From the NCBI GenBank assembly GCA_022419385.1, contig JAJUBI010000001.1:3596001-3660000 (forward strand): DNA of 64,000 bases, written 5' to 3'. The stretch is from Paraconiothyrium sp. Pb-2020. Lineage: Eukaryota; Ascomycota; Dothideomycetes; Pleosporales; Didymosphaeriaceae. Made by a program: the position numbers and the translations under genes. Below the pieces are notes generated by a model that did not search any database, had not been told where the DNA came from, and saw only the letters and a program-made list of their open reading frames with translations. Positions 34,304-45,568 of the stretch are shown in pieces; position 1 is the first letter of the stretch, and each line of letters starts with the position of its first letter.

Positions 34304-35405
34304 TCAATCCGCTTCTTTATTCCACCATTCGTCTTCTAGTAACTCTTGTGCGGTTGGGCGGTCTCTCCAATCAAGTTTCATTATCTTTGATATGAAGATG
34401 TTGTCTCTCCGGTTTACTTCGCTCTCAGTAGTCCGCGAAAATGGCGTTGTCTTCTCCTTCGGAATATTTTCCATTATTAACATAATGGATTGAACCGTTT
34501 CTGGGTCTGCAATCTCAGCGATTTTGGCTGGGAAAGGACCGAAATACTTGAATTGCTCTTCGACAACCCCAAGCACATACTCTTCGTCATCCCGTTTTAG
34601 TCCTTTGGGTTGGAAAAGGTTGAAGTGTCCGCCATAGATGAGGCTAATAAGCTATGAAGATATGAGCTTTGATTCACACCCGATTGCAGTAGGATTGTGA
34701 CGCACCATAGCACCGAACGACCATATGTCAGCTGCAGTGTTCCACGGCAGTTCCATGAGAATCTCTGGGCTCGTCCACATCGGCGCTCCCACCACGGTGC
34801 CAGATGTGGCCCACTCCGAGTCAGCGGGGTAGCATCCACCCAAGTCGCCCAATTGGACGTCAGAAAATCGAATGTCGCCTTCTTGCAAATTAACGAACAC
34901 GTTATCTGGCTTGACATCTAGATCATCTATTAGTCACATACAATCTGTTGCTACTTCAAAGTATCATTATACCTGTGTGCACAAATCCATCCTCATGTAA
35001 GGTCTTGAATGCCTCCAGTACGCATCGCGACACATATTTAAGTTCTCTCCTGTTCAATGTTTTCGCAATGGACGCATCTAAAAGATCTCCTTGCAAATAT
35101 TTTAGGACGATAGTAACAGGAACAGACGGTTCGTCGATTTCATCGATCAAAGGTCGGATGTATGGGGTGCGGTGCTGAAATCTCTTGAGTACATTTCTTT
35201 CATTCTCTACCCGCGGGTGATCCTGAACACTCTTAATCACCACAGGCTCCTGCAATTTATTTCTAACACTTATGAGAATTTTCGATACAGATGGGGTGTA
35301 TTCTGCTTACTTCGCAATCCACACAGTATCTTGGATTTCTTTCGTGATCGTGTATGTGCTAGCACGCCCCTTCAGAACTTGACCGATCCGAAAGAGTGAA
35401 GACAT
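34304..35405 (-). CDS. Small protein kinase-like protein
   Basis: Four exons (35405-35311, 35262-34973, 34917-34706, 34651-34304) give 314 residues, close to a bare kinase domain. Seen in order: a short N-lobe start (FRIGQVLKGRASTYTI), the ATP-binding Lys in EPVVIKSV, the catalytic loop HTDVKPDNV, DLG in place of DFG, SPE in GAPMWTSPEIL in place of APE, and DIWSFGAM. The catalytic loop has HTD rather than HRD, but the Asp, Lys and Asn are kept, so activity is possible. It belongs to the expanded lone-kinase families common in Pezizomycotina. Substrate unknown. The Gly-rich loop is poorly matched. Confidence 0.85.
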
Positions 35406-35759
35406 GGAATTAGGCTCAAACTGTAAGATCAAGCAAAGATGGGTTTTTAGGGATAAGACGGGGGTTGTGGTTTGCACAAGAGGTGATAAGAACGAGAATG
35501 GACAGCGGAGATGGAATGGGTCAAGATGCCAAGATGCGACCAGTACGTACCGTGCACGGCCGCATAACCCGATACGGTAGGCGCGCTTGAAGCTTTGGGT
35601 CGGACTGGCAGGCGGTGAGGGATGAAGAAGGCAGGATTGCCTAGATGAGAGCACCATGTAGTCCTGCAACCGTAGTTATATTGTAGTGTTCATGAGCGAG
35701 ACTTCTCATCCGCCGAGGATCGATATCTTTCTTCCATTCAAGCTTCTACCACTGGTGTA

Positions 35760-37431
35760 CTAGTATCTGTACGCGGACATCTCTTCCGCAATCGACTCAC
35801 TTTTCGACCTATCATGTCGTCTCGCTATCGGCTCCTTTCGTCTCTCCTTCACCCACTCCAATGCTTTCCTTGTCAACGCGACCGGTGGTCTCGCGATAAG
35901 CACAACTAACCCTGTTATGGGGATAGCAACTGTGAAATAAACCCAGAAGTCGCCGCTGCCAGGCGAATATTCAGTATTCATACTAAAAAGACTTGAGACG
36001 AATGTCAATGGTACAAAGATCAGTGCGAGAACAGTCAGGCGACTGATATCTGCCGCTTCAGCGAAGGAGCGTCGTGCATCCGTGATTTGCACAAAGCTCA
36101 TGACGACTGGGAGCATACTTTGTAAGCGTCGACCAACAGTGTCTATGCTATCGTGGATATGCTCGAAGTCCTCGCTGAGGTACTCGAGGTCGCGTTGCGG
36201 CTTTTCCATAGCGCAATGTTTTGGCGATAGGAAGCGCAGGACCGATTTGATCTTGGTTTGTGATACCATAGTTCGACGCCTCCAGCTCTGCAACTCCCGA
36301 AGGTCTCTATCGAATTTGTCGAGTGAAAGCGCAGGCAGCTGGTCGTGATTGTATTCGTACTGCTTCAGACATTGTTGCATCACCCCGATATATTTCACCC
36401 ACTCTGCTGCTGCGATGCGTAGCGTGTAGTATGCGAGCGATTGGATGGAAGGGTCCTCGGGATTGAAACACGCTGGGCGTTCGCGCTTCCAGTACTGTTG
36501 GAGATCATCGAACATGCCAGGTTTATCTGCTGGCACTTCGGTGTCTTCTTCGGCTACCATGGAATATTGGTGAGGCGCCATGAAATCTTCATAGCCGCCT
36601 AAGAAATGCCGCAGCTGGAGTGTGACCATTTGCCTGTCGACATCATTTGTCATATAGACATGGCTCATGGGAGGGTCCACCAGGATCAAAGCTGTCACTG
36701 TCAGTGTGAACGAAGCCTTAATGCTGGGGAAATTTACCAAGCCAGGGTCCTCTCCGATTTTTGATGCGTATGACCGATGCACAGTGCTGTGCTAGTGCGA
36801 TGTTCGTGGATCGAAGAAATACCAACTTGCGATTTATCGTAGTGTTTCGTAGGTATCTACCCTTGACTGGTGCTCCTGTGTCCGAAAAGACTATTCGGTG
36901 ATACGAAATATTTGCATAATTCTGCCCTAAAAGTCTCGATGGTAGAGTGGCTTCGTCAATGATCTGGTGGTGCGAACTTGCTCTTTGCGTTGTGTGCAAG
37001 TGTAAGGCAAAGAACAACGGATCGATGTTCAATAAAGTTCCCAAGACCTCTACTATCTCCTTCGAGAGATCCTCAATAATCAAAATGCGTCCCTGAAATG
37101 CTTTGCCCTTGTTGCCGCTCATCCCTCGAGCACCCTTTTTGCCACCAAGCAAGCCGGCTTCTTCGTCTCGAATCGCTTCGTCAAGTCGGTTCACGTCGAG
37201 GCCTTCTCGTATGATGGGCTCATGCAGTCCCAAATGGAAGTCCAGTGCGCAAATACGATAAGTTGACTTAGCTTTTGGCTCCGCGAGGAATTGATAAAGA
37301 TTCATTAGAGACGGCGTGGAGGAACATAGTGCCTTCACGTAAGACCGGTACGAATGCGGCGAGCTGAAAGTCGTCTGTATTCCATCAACTAACGTAGGAG
37401 ACCGTTCCCCAAAGCCACGTTCCTTCTCCAT
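35760..37431 (-). CDS. CorA-like Mg2+ transporter family protein
   Basis: Two exons (37431-36738, 36691-35760) give 541 residues. A large cytosolic N-terminal part (LNIDPLFFALHLHTTQR is typical of fungal CorA-like proteins) and a coiled helical region lead to two membrane segments at the C-terminus (about residues 440-495): ISRLTVLALIFVPLTFVSSLF, then FWVYFTVAIPITGLVVLIA. The loop motif is SMNTEY where CorA has GMN. The Gly change makes Mg2+ selectivity uncertain. The C-terminal tail is basic. Fungi carry many such divergent members with unknown substrates. Confidence 0.87.
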
Positions 37432-38232
37432 GTGTTATCGTATCTGCGTAGTTGATGATGTGTCGTGGAGGATAGAGCCTCTCTATTCGGTAGTGTTCAC
37501 CCCTGTTATGGACTAAGCGCACGGACCACGACGCCTGCGAGGGATTCAGCCTCGTTGCTTCATGTGCGACAGCCTCCTATCATGGTAGGCACTATGCTGC
37601 GCCTCGAGGCAGACCCTGCACAACTATCCATGGCGAGCCAACGCGTGCGCGCGACATGACCGGTAAATGACACAACAGTGGGAAGGCTAATTTGTGGCGT
37701 AATCACCACCTACTGTTGCCCTGAATGACGAGACTTTTGACCCCAGCTGTGGGTTGGTTGCACAAGACCGGTAGAGCTCTGTACTGTCACGGCAAGGCTA
37801 GAATCAAACAATGCGACGCAACCACTGGGAGATAAACTTGCGTGCTACCACATACATCAACTCTTGTTGATAGCTTCATGCGATCATTGCATACCTACGT
37901 TCCAGACATCGTGGTCGATGAGGAGCCCACAGAGATTTACTGTTGTTCACGCGACTGCATCTTTCTCAGCCTTGCTGCAGATGCCTTGATAAGGGCGGCA
38001 AGGCTGCGGCTGAGCTGTCCACCTGCAGTTGTTTTTCCATCGCCCACATAGATAACTCAATAGAAGGCCCGATGAATCCATTTCCTAATGCCCATAGCTT
38101 TCTAGCCTCTTTTTGCGATCCCAAAATTCCGGTGTTGTTGTAGCCAAAGTACCAGAGCCTCGACACATCCAGCTTATGTTTCCCTGTCCTGAGGGAACAC
38201 GCAATACCGCTTGAGTTCTAATAGTTCACAAC
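37432..38232. other. Intergenic, no gene seen
   Basis: An 800-bp gap between divergent genes holding both promoters. Short open frames have no protein character. Confidence 0.5.
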
Positions 38233-40111
38233 ATGCGAGAAATGACAGAGGATTCTCTTGCCAATGGTTCAAGATTTGTCACAAGGCGGGCTTGGGTTGA
38301 GGAAAAAGAAGTACCGCAAATAGTAAGTACTGATTCATAATATATAGTCGGTGAACACGAGTAAAGCACGGCTGGAAAACCGCAGCGCCTTGCGTCGTAT
38401 GGAGCGGGGTAACACGCTGTTTTCGTTTTTTTGTCGTTGTCCAGTGTTAGACGCGGTCAACGCGCATATAAACGAGTGATTGCTGACTTCATCTCAATCC
38501 ATAGGTTCAGGACTATCTACAAAGAGGGTACTCTCTTGCCCATTATGAAGCGATGGCCAAGCTAGTCGAAGAGAAATTAAGCTCTTTGCTGGAGAAGGGG
38601 GGTGTTGCCAAATGCAAGCTATCAAGACGGGCAAAGGACCCCAAGAGTTTGAAAGAAAAGCTGATCATTCGTAACCGGGGCAGGAAGGAGGACTACAAGG
38701 ACTTCCAGGAGATCAAGAAGGATATTGTCGACTTGGCAGGTGTGCGCATCATCCTTTACATGCCAACGCAGGAAGATAATCACAAGGTGAAAGAGGTGAT
38801 TCAGAAGGAGTGGGGCCAAGGCATTGTTCCCAAGATACATCCGCCGCCGAGAGATGTTCCAAAAGCACAGCCACCGCTGCGCATTGAGCCAGGTATGCAA
38901 GTTACCCCTCCATTCGGCCGAACATGACATTTGAACCTCTTCCGCCCAGTTAAAGTCCATGGAATGGACGGTTCGCATTGCGCTGTACCACAGAACAGGC
39001 TGACAGGAATATCTTGACAGGAGAAGACAGTGAAGCAGCCAGACGACCTAAATATCGGCCACTACACCTTGGTTACCGGGCAGTCCACTACCGTGTCCCT
39101 ATGAAAGAAGACGAAAAGAGCAAACACTACAGCTGGCTGGAGGATGACCAGGTAGAGATCCAGGTTGTGTCGGCACTCACACACGCCTGGGCTGAAGTCG
39201 GTCATGACATTCTGTACAAGAGCTTGGCCGACGGCCGTCCCTCCCTGGAAGAGGAACGCATTCTGGATGCCCTGAACGGACTGATCCAGTCTGGAGACCT
39301 CCTGCTTGAACAATTCCAAAAGATGTACATCAGAAGGACCTCGCAGCCCTTCAAATATCGCGAGGATCTAATGCATTTCCTTCGAAACTTCCTCAACCCC
39401 GATGACGCTGAGAGCGATCTCGAGCCTGCGCAATTTCCTCGCGGAGAAGGGACTTATGTACTCTTCAAGTTCCTGCAGATGGAGAATCTAAATACGCCCA
39501 GACAGGTCCTGCCCGAGCTGGAGGCGCTTGGATACCCTTTCCAGCACCAGAAGAAAGAGGATGAAATCAGGAAGTCATTTAGCCCTATCCCAAAGCTTGC
39601 CCCGAACATGAGTCTGGTAGTTTGTTTAACTCGACACTTACTGTATGAGAAGCCGTACGAAGCGTCCTCGGAGCCAAAATCCGTTCCCGTAATGTTCTCC
39701 ATCATGATGAGTGCTTTGACTTTGCTGGATTTCTGCCTCGGAGGGCCTCAAGAGGCGAAGGAGTATCTACAGAAGCTAGAAATGACGGACCAACAGATCG
39801 TCAAGATCAACTTCTTACTTGAAGGCCCCACGCGGTATGTAATCCTCCTTGGCGATCTGGATCCCAACTTGTATAGAGCCTCGGTGCAAGATGCGTGGGA
39901 ATGGTTCTGTAATAATGCAAACAATCCGACTTCACTCTGTGGATTCCTCTTTCGCCTCGCAGAAATGGGCTGCAGGAAGGACGTCAAACCAAGAATACAA
40001 TTGAATCAGCTGCAGATTCAGCCTCTTTCGCGGAGCAACACCGCTGATCAGACTTACGATACGGGTTCAGGTGCTGAACTCACTCAGCCTCCTGAAGGAG
40101 CATCACAGTAA
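38233..40111 (+). CDS. RelA/SpoT-domain protein
   Basis: Three exons (38233-38322, 38505-38892, 39021-40111) give 522 residues. The nucleotidyltransferase-like RelA_SpoT domain (PF04607) spans about residues 45-230: DLAGVRIILYMP, GYRAVHYRV and VEIQVVSALTHAWAEVGHDILYK correspond to the bacterial GVR, GYRSLH and EIQIRT...HAWAEVEHD segments. The Arg of the EIQIRT motif is missing (EIQVVS). A helical tail of about 250 residues of unknown role follows. Bacterial homologues make (p)ppGpp; whether fungal members do is not established. No HD hydrolase, TGS or ACT domain is seen. The second half is rich in charged helices. Confidence 0.88.
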
Positions 40112-40544
40112 GCAAAGCGCAAAACCTCCAGAGGACTGCATCAGGGGTCATCCAGTTTTGAGTATAAGTGTACCTTACTACAACTTATGTCCTGATTCCC
40201 TTTCCGTCGCTTGTCTCGGGGTCTTGCCTGGCCGTGGCGTTCATTCTACTTTGTCTCCCTTCGTCGATGAGAGAAGTCCTCCTGTAGATGTACGTTAGTA
40301 TACAAAGGGGATCTATAATTGAAGAACGTGATGTATGGTGCTACTTAGTATTACGTATAATATTCTCAGGGAAAAAAGAAAATGGCAATCCATGAGTGAC
40401 GACGTCTAACTGATCTGTGTATAGTCGAGAACTGGCGGGAGAGGAAAGAGGCGAGGGAAGACCTAGCGCTTCTCTAACATCGCCGCTGTATGTAGGTTCG
40501 ATGATCCAGCCATCCATACCCGACTTTACACACGTCCAGGGTAG
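40112..40544. other. Convergent 3' intergenic region
   Basis: Lies between the 3' ends of the RelA-like and zinc-finger genes. An AT-rich stretch at 40300-40380 probably carries polyadenylation signals. No gene seen. Confidence 0.5.
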
Positions 40545-41309
40545 TCAGTCGCACGAGTACATTGCCGGCGTCATGACTGTAAACGTATCTCCGCTCGAGG
40601 TTCTACTCTTTTGCACCATCTCCTTCATACCCTCGCTCCTGTGTGTAGTTTTGAGATGCTTCTTGAAATTGTCTAGTCGGTTAAAAATCTTATCGCCCTT
40701 TGCACAGCCTGATACGGCGCAACGATAGACATGATGATCCTCCCGGCGGTGCAAAGTACGAACATGGCGAAGGCGATCATGTTGAAGAGTAAATTGCTTC
40801 TCGCAGAAATCACAAGTGAAACGTCCTCTACGGTCGACGCGAGAGCCCTGGGCGATGTTTCGAGTAGTTGAGAGATCGCCGGATCGTTTTGCAGGATTGG
40901 GGTAGGGTTCAAGATCGTAACAGACATCGCCTGGACTCTCCGCTTCCAGAAATGTATAGAATTCGCTATCGAGTTCCTGAGGGCCCAATATCTGATATGG
41001 CCCGGTTATGTTACTCTCAGCTAGTTGTTCCTGGTGGTCGTTGCCAAAAATTGTACGCAGGCCGGTCTCGACGCCGGTATCCGACAGACACGATTCGCCA
41101 GTCTCGCTCTCAAACGAAGTGGAAGCCTGCGACGTTCCGTGCGCACTCGTTTGTGGTGGGCGTGGGTAGCCATGAGGGGACTCGTAAAACGAAAGGTAGG
41201 ACGATTGTGAGTCGAGTGACGAATAGGTGGGAACACACGAGTTATCGTACGCGGTCGAATCGAAATATCTGTCGTAGAGGTCATCATCGGAGAGTTTCGA
41301 TGGGTACAT
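40545..41309 (-). CDS. C2H2 zinc-finger protein
   Basis: A single exon of 254 residues. Two zinc fingers lie at about residues 160-225: FTCDFCEKQFTLQHDRLRHVRTLH, with C-x2-C-x12-H-x4-H spacing, and YRCAVSGCAKGDKIFNRLDNFKKHLKTTH, of C-x4-C type. The N-terminal 150 residues are acidic and Ser/Tyr-rich, which suits an activation domain. It is probably a DNA-binding regulator. Target unknown. The start is the first in-frame ATG; a longer N-terminus is blocked by an upstream stop. Confidence 0.82.
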   Translation of the reverse strand: MYPSKLSDDDLYDRYFDSTAYDNSCVPTYSSLDSQSSYLSFYESPHGYPRPPQTSAHGTSQASTSFESETGESCLSDTGVETGLRTIFGNDHQEQLAESNITGPYQILGPQELDSEFYTFLEAESPGDVCYDLEPYPNPAKRSGDLSTTRNIAQGSRVDRRGRFTCDFCEKQFTLQHDRLRHVRTLHRREDHHVYRCAVSGCAKGDKIFNRLDNFKKHLKTTHRSEGMKEMVQKSRTSSGDTFTVMTPAMYSCD

Positions 41310-42125
41310 GGATTTTAACAGCCCAGAGGGCTACCAGCTTGACAGTTGCTCTTCAGAGAATTGGAGCCTGGGGTCAGCGAGGACAGAAGACACAGCCACG
41401 CCACATGGCAAGATGCGGCGGTGCTGAGACTGCCAAGCGAGAGACAAACGGCGGGTTGCATCGACGGGACATCAAGATCCACCGAGATCCACCGAGATCC
41501 ACCGAGATCCACCAAAAGATGCGAACGCGGAGAGGCGAGCGCGCAAGACGTGCGAGTCTGCAGATCTTATGGTGGGGAACAGGCCGTTCATGAAAGCTCA
41601 TGTCCTATTTGCGACCTGGCCTACGAAGGTGGACATGCTCCGCTGGCGTTCTTGCGCACGTGCCCCACCCTGCTTTGCAGTGTCCTGTGCAGGCTTCGGC
41701 TTGTGGAGGCGCTGAGGTCTGTTGTGCTACTTTGTTGTCCAATTGCCCTGGTTCTGCTCCCGGCTCGCATAGGCTGGATCCTAGGCTCGAATGCCGGACC
41801 TCAGGCAGCAGAAATCAGGGTGCAGGACTCGATGGCGATTTAAAGTTATGGGCGATGATTTCAGTCCGCGCACCGACGAGCTTGGACGTGAAGGCGGCCC
41901 GAGCGCAAAGGTTGCGGGCGTCGTGTTGGAATAAGTGAACGGATGAAGTCTAAACCCTCACGGAAGCTCACGAGGACTTGTCTCCTTCCCAGCAGGCCTG
42001 CAGGCCCGCATGCCCACCACTGCAACATAGTGTTTATGATACGCGAGTATTCTTACATCTATATTCTACAAGAAAAGCAGCATTGAACTCTACCCCCATC
42101 ACGCATCGCCGCGGCACCCGGAAAC
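41310..42125. other. Intergenic with a short tandem repeat
   Basis: Contains the zinc-finger promoter and the 10-bp tandem repeat at 41475-41514. Open frames here are GC-biased and unconvincing. Confidence 0.5.
41475..41514. repeat. Four tandem 10-bp units
   Basis: AGATCCACCG repeated four times, the last ending A, about 170 bp upstream of the zinc-finger gene start. Confidence 0.9.
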
Positions 42126-42128
42126 ATC

Positions 42129-42551
42129 ATGAAGCACCAGGAATACCCCCTTCAAACAGGGTAAGTGGTTCATACCGCGCCATGGGCCATGTGTCTGGTC
42201 ACTAAAAGAAGTGACAGTCCCCCGCATCTGATCAGTAGCTCCCGTGCCGGCGCTGTGCTCCCCACCGCCGCGCCCGCCGCCGCGCCCGTCGCTACCACGT
42301 TCCAAGGTGGGCCGTCCGCCACGAACCCACAGACTAGGATACTGTGCCCATTCTGTTACAAAGGCCCTCAAACACAATTCTTGGGTGAGTCGATGCTCAA
42401 TAATGCCACCCTGCAAGTGTCCGGTACCGCGCTGTCTTTGTGCTGCTGCCGCCGTATCCTAAGCCATCATATACGCTCATCATCTGTTCTAGTGGGACAG
42501 AGGTGTATATATGGCGGAAGGAGCGAACAGTCATTGAAGAGATCTGGCTGA
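42129..42551 (+). CDS. Small Ala/Pro-rich protein with CPFC motif, possibly LITAF-like
   Basis: A tentative two-exon gene. A short first exon starting MKHQEYPLQTG splices through a GT-AG intron (about 42162-42235) into an Ala/Pro-rich segment, then TRILCPFCYKGPQTQFLG and a Cys cluster (LSLCCCRR). A CPxC knuckle followed by a Cys-rich hydrophobic stretch recalls LITAF-type membrane zinc-binding proteins, but the closing HxCPxC half is not seen. The 3' end is uncertain because another intron is likely. It might be a relic. Confidence 0.35.
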
Positions 42552-42659
42552 AGGCCTGCGTCGGCGGGATGAACTTGGTTCTGGGCAGGGCCGCTCGTCG
42601 GTGGAGGCATCCATTTCGCTACTAGCAGCATCAGTTATATCAGCTCTTGTACCAGCCAA

Positions 42660-43304
42660 ATGCTAACGGAGTTGCGTGCCTTAGAGACTGTTAGTCCTGA
42701 CGATGTCACTGAAACCGAGAAAGTATTAGACAAAGATTGCCCTCGACCCGGAAAATTGAAGGACGAAGTCATATTCAAGATCCATTACCTGATTGGTAAC
42801 GTCGTTTGCAACCGTCACCGCGCTGAGTTCGTGGCGAAGGCGGTCGCAAAGTTTGAAAAGATGGTGCCGGATGGGGAACGGTTGCCATTTCTATACGACA
42901 GAGGCAAATCCTGGGGTGCGTAACCTGGCTGAGTCTCACACAAGTAGTGCAGTTGCTGACGTTGTGCAGTTGAATCTTTACTCCAACCGGTTCCAACACC
43001 ATTGTCCAGTATTGCTGCCGCAGCAGGCCCTCCATCGCAAAGCCCCGTGCGGAGCAACACCAGGCCGGTGGTGCCGCCTCTTCCCTCTGTGTCTACGGAG
43101 CGCCGTGTCATGCCTACGCAACTTAGGATCGATCCCAACGAGAAGACGATGTTATTGGCACACACCCAAGACACGTCCATGTATGGTACCATGCTCGGTA
43201 CAGGCGCAGGACCTGTCGATTTTCGTCGTATCGTCACAGACAACAAGCTTTACTTCGGCGTTGCGTTCTGTTTGATGGCAGTTTTGGGTTTCTACTTGTC
43301 GTAG
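42660..43304 (+). CDS. Hypothetical protein with C-terminal membrane anchor
   Basis: Two exons (42660-42915, 42970-43304; intron 54 bp) give 196 residues. The N-terminal 85 residues look helical and charged (TETEKVLDKDCPRPGKLKDEV). A Pro/Ser linker follows, then a single hydrophobic helix at the very C-terminus (LYFGVAFCLMAVLGFYLS), as in tail-anchored proteins. No family recognised. The first exon could extend further upstream if another intron exists. Confidence 0.6.
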
Positions 43305-45568
43305 GCATGCACAGGAGTACCCGGCTATTGGAGGCTGACGATGCCAATGTCAGTGGTAAAAGTCTATCAGGAAGGAGTCAAGGTGGGATTACTTACGACG
43401 GACTATGGGTTCTCCTTATTTCAATCTTGTAACAGCAGGTCTGCTTCTTTTGTTGCCTCCTTTCTAGCATAGCATCGCAATGGCCATACTGTTGCTCCTC
43501 ATCGCAGAGCCGCATGGCGACTTAGTCATCGACCCAATCGGAGTTCCCTCGGGAGCTCCACCAACGTATTTCTCGCACGATCATTGGTGCACTGAATGCC
43601 TGTGCAACATACTATGCCCGAAGGAGCCATTTTCAGGCTTTTCAGCCTTGCAATCCCCGTTGCCTTCCCAAGTATATTTCGACCGTAGGGCAACTGTCCG
43701 GATGCTCGGTATAGACAACGACCGTCGTGGAGGTCCCGTGACCCTAAGGACAACTGGATGGCGTACTCATGATGAGATGCAGGAGTTTGTCGACTTATAA
43801 AGAACTTCGAAAACAAGGGAGTGCGCGGCTGGAAAAGGAATGCGATTTTACAAGACACTTTGTCAAATGCATCGTCATCCCTTTCTTTGACTCGAGTTGC
43901 GGAACGTGCCTCTTATACTGTGTATGCTTGCCCTCAGCATGTGCGCCCTCTTGCCTGGTAATGTTGCAGGGGCTTCGGTCACCGGCGGGTGTGTTGTAGA
44001 GCTCTCTTCCAGTAAGGTGCTTCCAGCTGGTGATTAACAGCCAGGCAGATGCTTACAAGTGTCGAGAGTGCTGCAAGCATGACGTGTGAATAAGCGTGGT
44101 GCCCTGTTAACGAATACGTAGTTTGCAAGATGATAGGATCGAGGGCATCAGCTTGAACTTATCGGGAGGATCACATGTTGTCTGCGTTTTGGGACGAAGA
44201 TGCCCTGCCACGTACTTACTGGTTATCGTTGTTCACGAACAAGGACGGTTTGGTTAAGCTGGGAGTAATTTGTATGGAGACACGATTATGCATGATGTCT
44301 TGCCGCTAAATGCACCGATCTATCCAGATATGACCAGGCCAGCCCTAACAGAGGTCTTGCCATAGGCGCGTTCGAAGGCGCGTTCGAGAACGCGTAGAAG
44401 CCTACCTAGGTCGATGATACTTACTATTGCACCGCCGGAGATCGAGGCATGTGTGTCACCATCTGTGCCTGTGCCCGACGGGTGGGACGTGGCTGAGGTA
44501 GGGCTCCTGCTTAAGCTAGGCGACCTGGTAGAGGTAGCGGACCAAAAGTGCAGGCGCAAAGCCATAGGAACTAGCGTATAATTCCTTCAATGCTACGCTA
44601 GCTAGCATAAGCCCCGATGCATGGGAATATTCAGACATACCGGCCGACTACGTGCTTGGTGCCACAACGTGCGCGCTATTCCTGTCGCTCAAATACCACC
44701 GCCTGCACCCTGAGTACATCTACAATAAAATACTAGATTTGAAGGGCCAATATCAGCTGCGCATTCTGTTGACCATGGTAATTATTGAGAACCATAAGGA
44801 TTCGCTGCGAGAGGTGTCTAAGACGTCGCTCGTTGAGGCGATACTGAAGCGTCGTTCAAGATAGAGGTCGTGGAAATGCTAGGAGAGTTTGTCGTGGTCA
44901 TGGTACTGCCGAAACTCTTTCCTGCGGATGGTCTCACTCGTCATCGGACCCCACTTGGACTCGACTGTAACCGGAACATCTCGTTTCTATTGGTAGCTTT
45001 CACTTGTAATGGTAATGGTGGATGATGGTGCTATCACTGATTTTGATCATTGTACTTCCTAAACCAGATGACGCTCATTTCTCCATTCAGCCTACGACTT
45101 TCACAGCGGACTGCGACATGCTGGTTTCAAGACCCTACCAGTCGCAACGTATCTTAGTGGTAAAGTATTTGATTCTTTTCAAAAAGAGTTTATATGCATG
45201 CATCTGGCATTATACCCAGCTCTGAGGCCGATCAAGAGGGATATTGCGGCGTTGTATAAGAAGATAGGGATTTCAGAATTTAGGAAGACTGTCAAGATAC
45301 TGGTAAGTTTGTGGAAGGATAAGTGTTATGAGAGGACAGTGCAAGATAGCGCCGTTGTAACGGCTGTGTGAAGTATCGTATCAAGTATCGTATCATCGTA
45401 ACTCAGTGCACTCTGTCATGTGGCGTGCATGCATACAAATGAAGCTAGAGAAGGACTTTCAGGAAGAGCTGTGGAAATATAATCAAATATGTATTTATAT
45501 AGATCCTGTAAATGAGCACACACAAACAATGTTCCAGAACGAACCAACTCGTCAATTGTCCGATTCTC
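43305..45568. other. Region of gene relics between the anchored protein and the AAA gene
   Basis: No intact gene. It holds a 106-residue frame at 43480-43800 of unknown nature, a RAD10-like fragment at 44622-44864, and a possible coding scrap near 45225-45372 (ALYKKIGISEFRKTVKIL) with no family match. The repeat GTATCGTATCA recurs near 45375. Confidence 0.55.
44622..44864 (+). pseudogene. Truncated RAD10/ERCC1 fragment
   Basis: The frame reads WEYSDIPADYVLGATTCALF, then SLKYHRLHPEYIYNKI, LRILLTMV and SKTSL. This is the central nuclease-like domain of Rad10/ERCC1, the XPF partner in nucleotide excision repair. The match stops abruptly after SKTSL, where normal proteins continue into the segment before the helix-hairpin-helix; here four or five unrelated residues and a stop codon follow. 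No N-terminal DNA-binding part was found upstream. About 80 codons remain, open and well conserved, so the copying event looks recent. The intact gene is presumably elsewhere. Confidence 0.8.

Noticed and set aside
30941..37431. A triterpene biosynthetic cluster around the cyclase
   Set aside because: The neighbours are a kinase and a CorA-like transporter; no P450, acyltransferase or dehydrogenase is present.
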